In this document: positions 9,301 to 18,045 of the stretch, piece by piece
Layout: the number at the start of each line of letters is the position of its first letter
Numbering within the stretch: position 1 is the first letter of the stretch
NCBI RefSeq assembly: GCF_034555375.1
Contig: NZ_CP140706.1
Coordinates: 5,486,001 to 5,550,000, forward strand
DNA: 64,000 bases
From: Pseudomonas sp. B33.4
GTDB taxonomy: Bacteria; Pseudomonadota; Gammaproteobacteria; Pseudomonadales; Pseudomonadaceae
Direction of reading: 5' to 3'
Made by a program: the position numbers and the translations under genes
The notes under the pieces: generated by a model
Databases searched by the model: none
Seen by the model: the letters and a program-made list of their open reading frames with translations, nothing else
What the model was told of the DNA's origin: nothing

Positions 9301-11025
9301 ATGAATAGATCTTCCGCGTTGCTCCTCGCTTTTGTCTTCCTCAGCGGCTGCCAGGCCTTGGCTCCCGTGTCGCCGGACGGTACGCCGTCGGTTGAAGACA
9401 CCACGCCCGCACCTGAAAAGCCCAAGGTTTACAGCTCGTTCAGCGAGGAAACCGTTTTCAGCCTGTTGAGCGCCGAACTCGCCGGCCAGCGCAATCGTTT
9501 CGACATTGCCCTGGATAACTACGTGACCCAGGCCATCAACACTCAGGATCCGGGCGTCTCCGAACGCGCCTTCCGCATCGCCGAATATCTGGGCGCCGAT
9601 CAACCGGCCCTCGATACCGCGCTGATCTGGGCGAAAAACGCCCCGGACGATCTCGAAGCGCAACGCGCCGCCGCCGTGCAACTGGCCCGCGCCGGACGCT
9701 ATGACGACTCCATGGTTTATATGGAGAAAGTCCTGCAGGGTAAAGGCGACACCCACTTCGACTTCCTCGCGCTGTCGGCGGCTGACACTGATCAGGAAAC
9801 CCGCAACGGCCTGATGAAAAGTTTTGACCGTTTGTTGCAGCGCCATCCGAACAACAGTCAGCTGATTTTCGGCAAGGCCCTGCTCCTGCAACAGGACGGC
9901 GACAACAAAGCCGCACTGAGCCTGCTCGAAGACCATCCGCCGGAAGAAGGCGAAATCGCCCCGATTCTGCTGCGTGCACGCCTGCTGCAAGTGATGAACC
10001 GTGGCGACGAAGCGCTGCCATTGCTGCAAAAAAGCATCAAGAAGTACCCGGACGACAAACGTCTGCGCCTGACTTATGCGCGCATGCTGGTCGAACAAGA
10101 CCGGATGGACGACGCCAAGGCCGAGTTCTCCAGCCTGGTTCAGCAATATCCGGAAGATGACGAACTGCGTTACTCGCTGGCCCTGGTCTGCCTGGAAGCC
10201 AAAGCCTGGGACGAGGCCAAGGGTTATCTGGAAGACCTGATCGCCCGTGAAAGCCACGTCGATTCAGCGCACCTGAACCTCGGCCGCATCGCCGAAGAAC
10301 GCAGCGACCCGCAAGGCGCACTCATCGAGTACGCCCAGGTCGGCCCGGGCAACGATTATCTGCCGGCGCAATTGCGTCAGGCCGACATCCTGATGAACAA
10401 CGGCAAGACCGCTGAAGCGCAAAGCAAACTCGCCGCCCAGCGCGACGAGCAACCGGACTACGCGATTCAGCTGTATCTGATCGAATCGGAAACCCTGTCG
10501 GCCAACAAACAGGACGACAAGGCCTGGAAAGTCTTGCAGACAGCCTTGCAGCAGTACCCGGATGATCTGAATCTGCTGTACACCCGGGCGATGCTCGCGG
10601 AAAAACGCAATGACCTGGCGCAGATGGAAAAAGACCTGCGCCTGATCATCAAGCGCGATCCGGACAACGCCATGGCACTCAATGCTTTGGGCTACACCCT
10701 GTCCGACCGCACCACCCGCTATGCTGAAGCCAAGGCGCTGATCGAGCAGGCGCACCAGATCAATCCGGAAGACCCGGCGGTTCTCGACAGCCTCGGCTGG
10801 GTGAATTACCGGATGGGCAATCTGGATGACGCCGAGAAATATCTGCGTCAGGCGCTGGAGCGTTTCCCCGATCACGAAGTCGCCGCGCACCTCGGTGAAG
10901 TGTTGTGGACCAAGGGCAAGCAGCGCGAAGCCAAACAAATCTGGGGCAAATTCCTCAAGGATCAGCCCGACAGCACCATTCTGCGCAGCACCATCAAGCG
11001 CCTGACCGGATCCGAGACTCTTTAA
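9301..11025 (+). CDS. Tetratricopeptide-repeat lipoprotein
   Basis: A 574-residue exported lipoprotein. The signal peptide MNRSSALLLAFVFLSGCQ ends in an LSGC lipobox with Cys17 as the lipidation site. The rest is made of about ten helical TPR units, for example the repeats starting near ALLLQQDGDNKAALSLLE and the well-formed pair DPAVLDSLGWVNYRMGNLDDA close to the C-terminus. TPR lipoproteins of this size act as scaffolds at the outer membrane. It is followed after 3 nt by lolB, and this pairing is conserved in Pseudomonas. Its partner is not known, but a role in outer-membrane assembly is plausible. Confidence 0.88.
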   Translation: MNRSSALLLAFVFLSGCQALAPVSPDGTPSVEDTTPAPEKPKVYSSFSEETVFSLLSAELAGQRNRFDIALDNYVTQAINTQDPGVSERAFRIAEYLGADQPALDTALIWAKNAPDDLEAQRAAAVQLARAGRYDDSMVYMEKVLQGKGDTHFDFLALSAADTDQETRNGLMKSFDRLLQRHPNNSQLIFGKALLLQQDGDNKAALSLLEDHPPEEGEIAPILLRARLLQVMNRGDEALPLLQKSIKKYPDDKRLRLTYARMLVEQDRMDDAKAEFSSLVQQYPEDDELRYSLALVCLEAKAWDEAKGYLEDLIARESHVDSAHLNLGRIAEERSDPQGALIEYAQVGPGNDYLPAQLRQADILMNNGKTAEAQSKLAAQRDEQPDYAIQLYLIESETLSANKQDDKAWKVLQTALQQYPDDLNLLYTRAMLAEKRNDLAQMEKDLRLIIKRDPDNAMALNALGYTLSDRTTRYAEAKALIEQAHQINPEDPAVLDSLGWVNYRMGNLDDAEKYLRQALERFPDHEVAAHLGEVLWTKGKQREAKQIWGKFLKDQPDSTILRSTIKRLTGSETL

Positions 11026-11028
11026 CCC

Positions 11029-11646
11029 ATGTTTTTGCGCCACGTTATTGTTTTCAGCTTCATCGCCCTGCTCGCCGGCTGCTCGGGTTTTGGTACCCGC
11101 GAATCGGTCGAGGGCCACGGCAGCCCGGCACAATGGGCCGCGAACAAACAACAGCTGACCGGCCTCGATGGCTGGCAGATCGACGGCAAGATCGGCATCC
11201 GCGCACCAAAAGATTCCGGTAGCGGCACGCTGTTCTGGCTGCAGCGTCAGGATTACTACGACATCCGTTTGTCCGGGCCGCTGGGTCGTGGCGCCGCACG
11301 CCTGACCGGGCGTCCGGGCAAGGTCTCGCTGGAAGTCGCCAACCAGGGCCGCTATGAATCGCAGTCCCCGGAAGCCCTGCTCGAAGAACAGCTCGGCTGG
11401 AAACTGCCGGTGTCGAATCTGGCCTGGTGGGTGCGTGGTCTGCCGGCTCCGGACAGTAAAAGTCGCCTGAATCTGGACGCCAACAGCCGTCTGGCCAACC
11501 TGGAACAGGATGGCTGGAAAGTCGAATACACCGCTTACACCGAACAAAACGGTTACTGGTTGCCGGAACGCATCAAGCTGCATGGCACTGACCTGGACGT
11601 AACGCTGGTGATCAAGACCTGGCAACCGCGCAAGTTGGGGCAATAA
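11029..11646 (+). CDS. lolB: Outer-membrane lipoprotein receptor LolB
   Basis: Accepts lipoproteins from LolA and inserts them in the outer membrane. The 205-residue protein has a lipoprotein signal with the lipobox LLAGC (Cys18). The LolB-type sequence includes [20 protein letters not shown] and [12 protein letters not shown]. It is placed between the TPR lipoprotein and ispE with 3-nt gaps on both sides, so the three are one operon. The lolB-ispE-prs order is conserved in gammaproteobacteria. Confidence 0.96.
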   Translation: MFLRHVIVFSFIALLAGCSGFGTRESVEGHGSPAQWAANKQQLTGLDGWQIDGKIGIRAPKDSGSGTLFWLQRQDYYDIRLSGPLGRGAARLTGRPGKVSLEVANQGRYESQSPEALLEEQLGWKLPVSNLAWWVRGLPAPDSKSRLNLDANSRLANLEQDGWKVEYTAYTEQNGYWLPERIKLHGTDLDVTLVIKTWQPRKLGQ

Positions 11647-11649
11647 AGC

Positions 11650-12501
11650 ATGACCGCTGCACGCCTGACCCTGCCTTCGCCAGCCAAACTCAACCTGATG
11701 CTGCACATTCTCGGTCGCCGTGAAGACGGCTATCACGAATTGCAGACGCTGTTTCAGTTTGTCGATTACGGCGACGAAATCACCTTTGCCATGCGTGACG
11801 ACGGGGTGATTCAGTTGCACACCGAATTTGCCGGCGTGCCGCATGACAGTAATCTGATCGTGCGTGCAGCGAAAATGCTTAAGCAACAGTCCGGCTCTTC
11901 GCTCGGCATCGATATCTGGATTGATAAAGTGCTGCCTATGGGCGGCGGTATCGGTGGCGGCAGCTCGAACGCGGCGACGACGTTGCTCGGCCTGAATCAT
12001 TTGTGGCAGCTGGGTTGGGACGAAGATCGTCTGGCCGCACTGGGTTTGTCACTGGGTGCCGACGTGCCGGTTTTCGTTCGTGGTCATGCGGCTTTTGCCG
12101 AAGGCGTGGGCGAAAAACTAACCCCGGTGGATCCCGAAGAACCTTGGTATCTGGTGCTCGTGCCGCAAGTCTCTGTTAGTACGGCAGAAATTTTTTCCGA
12201 TCCTTTGTTGACACGTAACACGCCGCCCATTAAAGTGCGCCCCGTTCCCGAGGGAAACAGTCGAAATGACTGCTTGCCGGTGGTTGCAAGGCGTTATCCA
12301 GAAGTACGTAACGCATTGGATTTGTTAGGTAAATTTACCGAAGCAAAACTCACCGGAACTGGAAGTTGTGTGTTTGGGGGCTTCCCAAGCAAAGCTGAAG
12401 CTGATAAAGTCTCGGCCCTTCTGACAGAGACCCTTACAGGGTTTGTAGCCAAAGGCAGCAACGTTTCGATGTTGCACCGCAAGCTGCAAAGTCTGCTCTA
12501 A
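11650..12501 (+). CDS. ispE: 4-diphosphocytidyl-2-C-methyl-D-erythritol kinase
   Basis: GHMP kinase of the MEP isoprenoid pathway that phosphorylates CDP-methylerythritol. The 283-residue product begins [26 protein letters not shown], with the conserved substrate-binding PAKLNL. It has the ATP-binding loop [18 protein letters not shown] around residues 96-113. A C-terminal [11 protein letters not shown] motif also fits. Third gene of the TPR-lolB-ispE unit; the tRNA-Gln gene follows 36 nt after the stop. Confidence 0.97.
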   Translation: MTAARLTLPSPAKLNLMLHILGRREDGYHELQTLFQFVDYGDEITFAMRDDGVIQLHTEFAGVPHDSNLIVRAAKMLKQQSGSSLGIDIWIDKVLPMGGGIGGGSSNAATTLLGLNHLWQLGWDEDRLAALGLSLGADVPVFVRGHAAFAEGVGEKLTPVDPEEPWYLVLVPQVSVSTAEIFSDPLLTRNTPPIKVRPVPEGNSRNDCLPVVARRYPEVRNALDLLGKFTEAKLTGTGSCVFGGFPSKAEADKVSALLTETLTGFVAKGSNVSMLHRKLQSLL

Positions 12502-12537
12502 AGGAACCAGGTGCTCGGCACTTGATGCAACAGATAC

Positions 12538-12612
12538 AGGGGCGTCGCCAAGCGGTAAGGCAGCAGGTTTTGATCCTGCCATGCGTTGGTTCGAATCCAG
12601 CCGCCCCTGCCA
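12538..12612 (+). tRNA. tRNA-Gln (anticodon TTG)
   Basis: A 75-nt cloverleaf. The acceptor arm AGGGGCG pairs with CGCCCCT, the anticodon loop is TTTTGAT with anticodon TTG, the T arm contains GGTTCGAATCC, and CCA is encoded after discriminator G. It lies between ispE and prs, a place where tRNA-Gln is commonly found in Pseudomonas. Confidence 0.97.
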
Positions 12613-12657
12613 TTTTCCATACTCATCCAGGTTACCCTCAGCCTCTAGGTACTGCGC

Positions 12658-13599
12658 GTGTCCAAGATGATGGTCTTTACGGGGAACGCTAACCCCGATC
12701 TGGCTCGGCGTGTTGTACGTCAGCTGCATATCCCTCTCGGTGACATCTCTGTCGGTAAGTTCTCCGACGGCGAAATTACTGCCGAGATCAATGAAAACGT
12801 TCGCGGTAAAGACGTTTTCATTATTCAGCCGACTTGCGCTCCGACCAACGATAACCTGATGGAACTGGTAGTGATGGCTGATGCCTTCCGCCGCTCCTCG
12901 GCTACTCGTATCACTGCTGTTATTCCTTATTTTGGTTATGCCCGTCAGGATCGCCGTCCGCGTTCCGCACGTGTGGCTATCAGCGCGAAAGTCGTTGCTG
13001 ACATGCTTACCGTAGTCGGCATCGACCGTGTTCTCACGGTTGACCTGCATGCTGACCAGATTCAGGGTTTCTTCGATATTCCGGTAGATAACATCTACGG
13101 CTCCCCGGTTCTGGTGGATGACATTGAAGATCAGCGCTTCGAAAACCTGATGATCGTTTCCCCGGACATTGGCGGCGTCGTGCGTGCACGTGCTGTTGCC
13201 AAATCTCTGGGCGTGGATCTCGGGATCATCGACAAACGCCGTGAGAAAGCCAATCACTCTGAAGTGATGCATATCATCGGTGATGTCGAAGGGCGTACCT
13301 GTATTCTGGTCGATGACATGGTCGATACCGCCGGCACTCTGTGCCACGCGGCAAAGGCCCTGAAAGAGCATGGCGCAGCCAAGGTCTTTGCCTACTGCAC
13401 ACACCCTGTGCTGTCGGGTCGGGCCATCGAGAATATCGAAAATTCCGTGCTGGACGAGCTGGTGGTGACCAACACCATCCCGCTGTCCGCTGCAGCACAA
13501 GCCTGTGCACGTATCCGTCAACTGGATATCGCACCGGTTGTTGCCGAAGCGGTTCGCCGCATCAGCAATGAAGAATCGATCAGCGCGATGTTCCGTTAA
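12658..13599 (+). CDS. prs: Ribose-phosphate pyrophosphokinase (PRPP synthase)
   Basis: Makes PRPP from ribose-5-phosphate and ATP for nucleotide, His and Trp synthesis. The 313-residue protein begins at a GTG codon reading [19 protein letters not shown], the conserved Pseudomonas start. It contains the ribose-phosphate (PRPP) loop [11 protein letters not shown] and the flexible region [23 protein letters not shown] is preferred because there is no in-frame ATG before the conserved N-terminus. A strong terminator follows. Confidence 0.98.
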   Translation: MSKMMVFTGNANPDLARRVVRQLHIPLGDISVGKFSDGEITAEINENVRGKDVFIIQPTCAPTNDNLMELVVMADAFRRSSATRITAVIPYFGYARQDRRPRSARVAISAKVVADMLTVVGIDRVLTVDLHADQIQGFFDIPVDNIYGSPVLVDDIEDQRFENLMIVSPDIGGVVRARAVAKSLGVDLGIIDKRREKANHSEVMHIIGDVEGRTCILVDDMVDTAGTLCHAAKALKEHGAAKVFAYCTHPVLSGRAIENIENSVLDELVVTNTIPLSAAAQACARIRQLDIAPVVAEAVRRISNEESISAMFR

Positions 13600-13632
13600 G
13601 GGCCCTGCCCTTCGCGAAATGTCTCGTTGACG

Positions 13633-13676
13633 AAAAGCGCCCCGCCCCGGCATTCCTGCCGGGGCGGGGCTTTTTT
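13633..13676 (+). terminator. Rho-independent terminator after prs
   Basis: A 14-bp GC-rich stem (GCCCCGCCCCGGCA / TGCCGGGGCGGGGC) with a TTCC loop is followed by six T residues. It lies 34 nt after the prs stop, so rplY is expected to have its own promoter in the ~65 nt that follow. Confidence 0.93.
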
Positions 13677-13740
13677 GCCCATACCGTGTTTGGCGCTGGT
13701 CGCAAACGCCACTCGGTCATGGCTATTTTGGAGATACAAA

Positions 13741-14343
13741 ATGAACGATTTTACTCTGAATGCTGAAGTGCGTTCCGACCTGGGGAAAGGTGCGAGCCGC
13801 CGCCTGCGTCGTCTCGCCGCGCTGGTTCCAGCTGTTGTTTACGGTGGCGAAAAAGCCCCTGAATCCATCAGCATGCTGGCCAAAGAAGTTGCCAAACTGC
13901 TCGAAAACGAAGCTGCCTACAGCCACGTTATCGAACTGAACGTTGGCGGCAAAAAGCAGAACGTCATCATCAAAGCTCTGCAACGTCACCCGTCCAAGGG
14001 TCACGTTCTGCACGCTGACTTCGTACGCGTCGTAGCCGGTCAGAAACTGACCGCTATCGTGCCTGTGCACTTTGTTGGTGAAGAAGCTCCGATCAAGAAA
14101 GGCGGCGAGATCTCGCACGTCCTGAACGAAATCGAAGTAACTTGCCTGCCGAAAGATCTGCCTGAGTTCATCGAAGTCGACCTGTCGGCTCTGGAAATCG
14201 GCGCAATCGTCCACCTGTCCGACATCAAAGCCCCTAAAGGCGTTGAGTTCGTTGCACTGGCTCACGGTGACGACAAAGCTGTTGCAAACGTACACGCTCC
14301 ACGCGTTGCTCCAGAAGCTACCGAAGAAGGCGCAGCAGAGTAA
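13741..14343 (+). CDS. rplY: 50S ribosomal protein L25 (Ctc family)
   Basis: 5S rRNA-binding ribosomal protein. The start is the ATG at 13741 behind GGAGATACAAA, giving 200 residues, [20 protein letters not shown]; the frame is open upstream only through the terminator region. The N-terminal L25 domain (about residues 1-95) is followed by the longer Ctc-type C-terminal beta domain, as in most non-enteric proteobacteria. Codon use is that of a highly expressed gene. pth follows after a 171-nt gap that carries a long imperfect hairpin. Confidence 0.97.
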   Translation: MNDFTLNAEVRSDLGKGASRRLRRLAALVPAVVYGGEKAPESISMLAKEVAKLLENEAAYSHVIELNVGGKKQNVIIKALQRHPSKGHVLHADFVRVVAGQKLTAIVPVHFVGEEAPIKKGGEISHVLNEIEVTCLPKDLPEFIEVDLSALEIGAIVHLSDIKAPKGVEFVALAHGDDKAVANVHAPRVAPEATEEGAAE

Positions 14344-14361
14344 TTCACTCTGTTTAGCCTG

Positions 14362-14493
14362 AGTGAGCAAGTAACATCGCGGACTGGAACGTAGCGAGAA
14401 AGCGGGCGAGAACGCGGAGTTTACATCCATGGTAAATGAGCATTTTTCGTCCACTTTCGCCGCTTTGCCTGATCGCGGCGATGTTACTCACCA
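14362..14493 (+). ncRNA. Long imperfect hairpin in the rplY-pth intergenic region (putative RNA element)
   Basis: Between rplY and pth the sequence folds back on itself over about 130 nt. The outer stem GTAACATCGC pairs with GCGATGTTAC (10 of 10). A middle stem pairs AAAGCGGGCGA with TCGCCGCTTT (one bulged G). The tip pairs TTTAC with GTAAA around ATCCATG. There is no ORF and no poly-T tract after the outer stem, so it is not a standard terminator. It may be a 5' leader element of pth, a processing or attenuation site, or a small RNA. Confidence 0.5.
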
Positions 14494-14514
14494 CTCAAAG
14501 GAAGGGCCCCTATC

Positions 14515-15099
14515 GTGACTGCCATCAAACTGATCGTTGGCCTGGGAAATCCAGGCGCTGAATACGACCAGACCCGGCATAACGCAGGGGCCCTTTTTGT
14601 TGAGCGCATCGCCCACGCACAGAATGTGAATCTTGTGGCCGATCGCAAATATTTCGGCCTGACCGGGCGCTATTCGCACCAGGGTCAGGATGTTCGTCTG
14701 CTGATTCCCACCACCTACATGAACCGCAGCGGCCAGGCCGTGGCGGCACTCGCCGGTTTCTTCCGCATCAAGCCTGAAGAAATCCTCGTGGCGCATGACG
14801 AACTCGACTTGCCTCCGGGCGTTGCCAAGCTCAAGCAGGGCGGCGGCCATGGCGGTCACAACGGGTTGCGCGACATCATTGCGCAACTGGGCAATCAGAA
14901 TACGTTCTACCGCCTGCGGCTTGGCATTGGCCACCCGGGCGTCGCCAGTATGGTTTCAAATTTCGTCCTGGGTCGTGCGCCACGCGCCGAACAGGAAAAA
15001 CTCGATGCCAGCATCGACTTTGCCCTCGGCGTGCTGCCGGATATCCTCGCCGGTGAATGGAACCGCGCGATGAAAAACCTGCACAGCCAGAAGGCCTGA
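14515..15099 (+). CDS. pth: Peptidyl-tRNA hydrolase
   Basis: Recycles peptidyl-tRNA dropped from ribosomes. The 194-residue product starts with GTG, after AAGGAAG. It has the family signature [20 protein letters not shown], containing the catalytic His of TRHNAG, followed by HDELDLPPG and [15 protein letters not shown]. The neighbours rplY and ychF are the conserved ones. ychF begins 22 nt after the stop, probably in one transcript. Confidence 0.97.
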   Translation: MTAIKLIVGLGNPGAEYDQTRHNAGALFVERIAHAQNVNLVADRKYFGLTGRYSHQGQDVRLLIPTTYMNRSGQAVAALAGFFRIKPEEILVAHDELDLPPGVAKLKQGGGHGGHNGLRDIIAQLGNQNTFYRLRLGIGHPGVASMVSNFVLGRAPRAEQEKLDASIDFALGVLPDILAGEWNRAMKNLHSQKA

Positions 15100-15121
15100 C
15101 TCTACTCCGAGGGGAAACACC

Positions 15122-16222
15122 ATGGGATTCAATTGCGGCATCGTCGGCCTGCCTAACGTCGGCAAGTCCACCCTGTTCAACGCCCTGACCAAATCCGGTA
15201 TCGCGGCCGAGAACTTCCCCTTCTGCACCATCGAGCCGAACAGCGGCATCGTGCCGATGCCGGATCCGCGTCTGGAAGCCCTGGCGGCCATCGTCAATCC
15301 GAAGCGCATCCTGCCGACCACCATGGAATTCGTCGACATCGCAGGCCTGGTGGCCGGCGCCTCGAAAGGTGAAGGCCTGGGCAACAAGTTCCTCGCCAAC
15401 ATCCGTGAGACTGACGCGATCGCTCACGTGGTGCGCTGCTTCGAAGACGAAAACGTGATCCACGTTTCCAACAGCGTTGACCCGAAGCGCGACATCGAAA
15501 TCATCGACCTGGAACTGATCTTCGCCGACCTCGACAGCTGCGAGAAGCAACTGCAGAAAGTTGCGCGTAACGCCAAGGGTGGTGACAAGGACGCTGTGGT
15601 TCAGAAAGCATTGCTTGAGCAACTGATCGCGCACTTCACCGAAGCCAAGCCGGCGCGCAGCCTGATGAAGAACATGAGCGCTGACGAAAAAGCGGTGATC
15701 AAGGGCTTCCACCTGCTGACCACCAAACCGGTCATGTACATCGCCAACGTCGCTGAAGACGGTTTCGAGAACAACCCGCACCTGGACGTGGTTCGCGCCA
15801 TTGCCGAAGAAGAAGGCGCCATGGTCGTTCCGGTCTGCAACAAGATCGAAGCAGAAATCGCCGAACTCGATGACGGCGAAGAGAAGGACATGTTCCTTGA
15901 GGCTCTGGGCCTGGAAGAGCCTGGCCTGAACCGCGTGATCCGCGCTGGCTACGAAATGCTGCACCTGCAGACCTACTTCACCGCCGGTGTTGAAGAAGTC
16001 CGCGCCTGGACCGTCAAAGTCGGTGCCACCGCACCACAAGCTGCTGGCGTGATCCACACCGACTTCGAGAAAGGCTTCATCCGCGCCGAAGTGATCGCCT
16101 ACAACGACTTCATCCAGTACAAGGGCGAAGCCGGTACCAAAGAAGCCGGTAAATGGCGTCTGGAAGGCAAGGATTACATCGTCAAGGACGGCGACGTGAT
16201 GCACTTCCGCTTCAACGTGTAA
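15122..16222 (+). CDS. ychF: Redox-regulated ribosome-binding ATPase YchF (OLA1 family)
   Basis: Obg-related P-loop NTPase that prefers ATP and associates with ribosomes. The 366-residue protein has the P-loop [15 protein letters not shown] at residues 8-22, the G3 DIAGLV motif, and the altered G4 motif NVAE ([11 protein letters not shown]) that explains the ATP preference. A C-terminal TGS domain ends in [17 protein letters not shown]. It is followed by a terminator and a REPIN. Confidence 0.98.
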   Translation: MGFNCGIVGLPNVGKSTLFNALTKSGIAAENFPFCTIEPNSGIVPMPDPRLEALAAIVNPKRILPTTMEFVDIAGLVAGASKGEGLGNKFLANIRETDAIAHVVRCFEDENVIHVSNSVDPKRDIEIIDLELIFADLDSCEKQLQKVARNAKGGDKDAVVQKALLEQLIAHFTEAKPARSLMKNMSADEKAVIKGFHLLTTKPVMYIANVAEDGFENNPHLDVVRAIAEEEGAMVVPVCNKIEAEIAELDDGEEKDMFLEALGLEEPGLNRVIRAGYEMLHLQTYFTAGVEEVRAWTVKVGATAPQAAGVIHTDFEKGFIRAEVIAYNDFIQYKGEAGTKEAGKWRLEGKDYIVKDGDVMHFRFNV

Positions 16223-16236
16223 GCGTTACGCCCAAG

Positions 16237-16266
16237 AAAAAGCCGCGTTTGATACGCGGCTTTTTT
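16237..16266 (+). terminator. Rho-independent terminator after ychF
   Basis: The stem AGCCGCGT / ACGCGGCT with a 5-nt loop is preceded by an A-run and followed by six T residues, starting 15 nt after the ychF stop. Confidence 0.93.
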
Positions 16267-16302
16267 GTGCCTGAGACATTGTCCGCCACACCACCAATCC
16301 CC

Positions 16303-16391
16303 TGTAGGAGTGAGCCTGCTCGCGATAGCGTTTTATCAGCTACAGATGTGCTGACTGACACACCGCTATCGCGAGCAGGCTCACTCCTACA
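16303..16391. repeat. REPIN (TGTAGGAGTGAGC type)
   Basis: An inverted pair of the same REP unit as at 3652-3740, with arms nearly identical and spacer different. It lies between the convergent ychF and MFS genes. Confidence 0.93.
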
Positions 16392-16407
16392 ATGGGTAAT
16401 GTGTGAA

Positions 16408-17625
16408 TCAGGCCTTTTTGGTACGCGGCAAAAAGATCGCCAACACGCCAAACAACGGCAGGAACGAGCACAGGAAATACACGTACTCGATCCCGTGAAT
16501 ATCCGCCAGATGCCCCAGCAGCGCAGCGCCGATCCCGCCAAACCCGAACATCAAACCAAAGAACACCCCGGCAATCATCCCGACATTGCCCGGCACCAGT
16601 TCCTGCGCGTACACCACAATCGCTGAAAACGCCGACGCCAGAATGAAGCCGATCACCACGCTGAGGACGGTGGTCCAGAACAGATCGACGTGAGGCATCA
16701 GCAACGTGAACGGCGCCACACCGAGGATCGAAAACCAGATCACCGCTTTACGGCCGATCTTGTCGCCAATCGGCCCGCCGAAGAACGTCCCCGCCGCCAC
16801 TGCACCGAGGAACAGGAACAGGTGCAACTGCGAACTGGCCACCGACAGGTCGAACTTCTCGATCAGGTAGAACGTGAAGTAACTGGTCAGACTGGCCATG
16901 TAGAAATACTTCGAAAACACCAACAGCCCCAACACCACCAACGCACTGGTCACCCTGCCCTTCGACAGCCCGTGAGTCGCTGCCTGACCGGCCTTGAGCT
17001 TGAACAGATTCAAGTGATGGGCATACCAGCGGCTGATGCGGTACAGCACGAACAGCGCAAACACTGCGAACAAACCGAACCACGCCACATTGGCCTGACC
17101 GAACGGAATGATGATCGCCGCCGCGAGCAACGGGCCGAACGCGGAACCGGCGTTGCCGCCAACCTGGAAGGTCGATTGCGCCAGACCAAAACGTCCGCCC
17201 GAGGCCAGCCGGGCAATCCGCGAGGCTTCAGGGTGGAACGTCGAGGAACCAATACCGATCAGCGCCGCCGCCAGCAGAATCAACGGAAAACTGCCGACCA
17301 TCGACATCATCACAATGCCGATCAGCGTACAGATCGAACCGGCCGGCAACAGCCACGGTTTCGGATGCCGATCGGTGTGATAACCGACCCACGGCTGCAA
17401 CAGCGAAGCGGTCAGTTGAAAGGTCAGGGTGATCAGGCCGACCTGAGTAAACGTCAGGCCGTAATTGGCCTTGAGCATCGGATAGATAGAAGGCAAAACC
17501 GACTGGATCAGGTCGTTGATCAAATGCGCCAGCGCCACTGCGCCGATGATACGCATCACCAAAGGACTGCTCTGGGGAGCAGCGGGCGCCGAGGCAGCGG
17601 CGGTCTGAACGTTGCTGATAGCCAT
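16408..17625 (-). CDS. MFS exporter, fosmidomycin-resistance (Fsr) type
   Basis: A 405-residue inner-membrane transporter with about 12 helices. The Fsr-type N-terminal signature is AVALAHLINDLIQSVLPSIYPML, followed by LTFTQVGLITLTFQLTASLLQPWVGYHTDRHPKPW and the conserved SSTFHPEASRIAR. The family exports fosmidomycin and other small molecules in E. coli. The natural substrate here is unknown. It is monocistronic, convergent with ychF, and followed by the REPIN. Confidence 0.87.
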   Translation of the reverse strand: MAISNVQTAAASAPAAPQSSPLVMRIIGAVALAHLINDLIQSVLPSIYPMLKANYGLTFTQVGLITLTFQLTASLLQPWVGYHTDRHPKPWLLPAGSICTLIGIVMMSMVGSFPLILLAAALIGIGSSTFHPEASRIARLASGGRFGLAQSTFQVGGNAGSAFGPLLAAAIIIPFGQANVAWFGLFAVFALFVLYRISRWYAHHLNLFKLKAGQAATHGLSKGRVTSALVVLGLLVFSKYFYMASLTSYFTFYLIEKFDLSVASSQLHLFLFLGAVAAGTFFGGPIGDKIGRKAVIWFSILGVAPFTLLMPHVDLFWTTVLSVVIGFILASAFSAIVVYAQELVPGNVGMIAGVFFGLMFGFGGIGAALLGHLADIHGIEYVYFLCSFLPLFGVLAIFLPRTKKA

Positions 17626-18045
17626 GGGAATTTCCGGACAGCAGATGAGTGCACACAGGCAGGTGCGTCAATGTGCCATTTTTCAGTGCGTCAGCGCCAT
17701 CCCCTTAGCCAGCTAACTAACTGACCTACCCGAATCATGTTGGAGCTGCCGCAGGCTGCGATCTTCTGATCTTGCCGTTAAAAAACAGATCAAAAGATCG
17801 CAGCCTTCGGCAGCTCCTACAGGGGATGCGTGATTGCACAACGCCATGGTCTGAATCTTGCCTTGCTTCTCCCCTTGAACGCGAGCGCCTTACAAAGGCG
17901 CCCGACAATGGGAAGTTTCGCTACAGAGCCGGCCTACAGAGCGGGCGAGAGTGAACTTTCGAGGCCTTTTAGCAGGGCACAACATCCAGGTCGCACGACC
18001 GCGATGCACGCCATTGGTGCGTGGTGTCCAGAGGAGTCATGGGGC
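17626..18045. other. 420-nt intergenic region: short repeat plus chemoreceptor leader
   Basis: This is the divergent space between the MFS exporter and the chemoreceptor. It holds one inverted repeat (17741-17821). The rest, 17822-18045, stays open in the chemoreceptor frame, but its translation does not resemble protein and it has no good start. I see no gene in it; promoters of both neighbours should lie here. Confidence 0.6.
17741..17821. repeat. Inverted intergenic repeat, GGAGCTGCCGAAGGCTGCGATC type
   Basis: Arms GGAGCTGCCGCAGGCTGCGA and its complement near 17800-17820 flank a short AT-rich loop. A second copy with almost the same arms is at 51259-51342. This is a different family from the REPINs above. 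Confidence 0.88.

Noticed and set aside
17830..18045. N-terminal extension of the chemoreceptor (72 extra residues)
   Set aside because: The extension lacks conserved sequence and an RBS and would put an Arg-rich stretch before TM1; ATG 18046 has GAGGAG.
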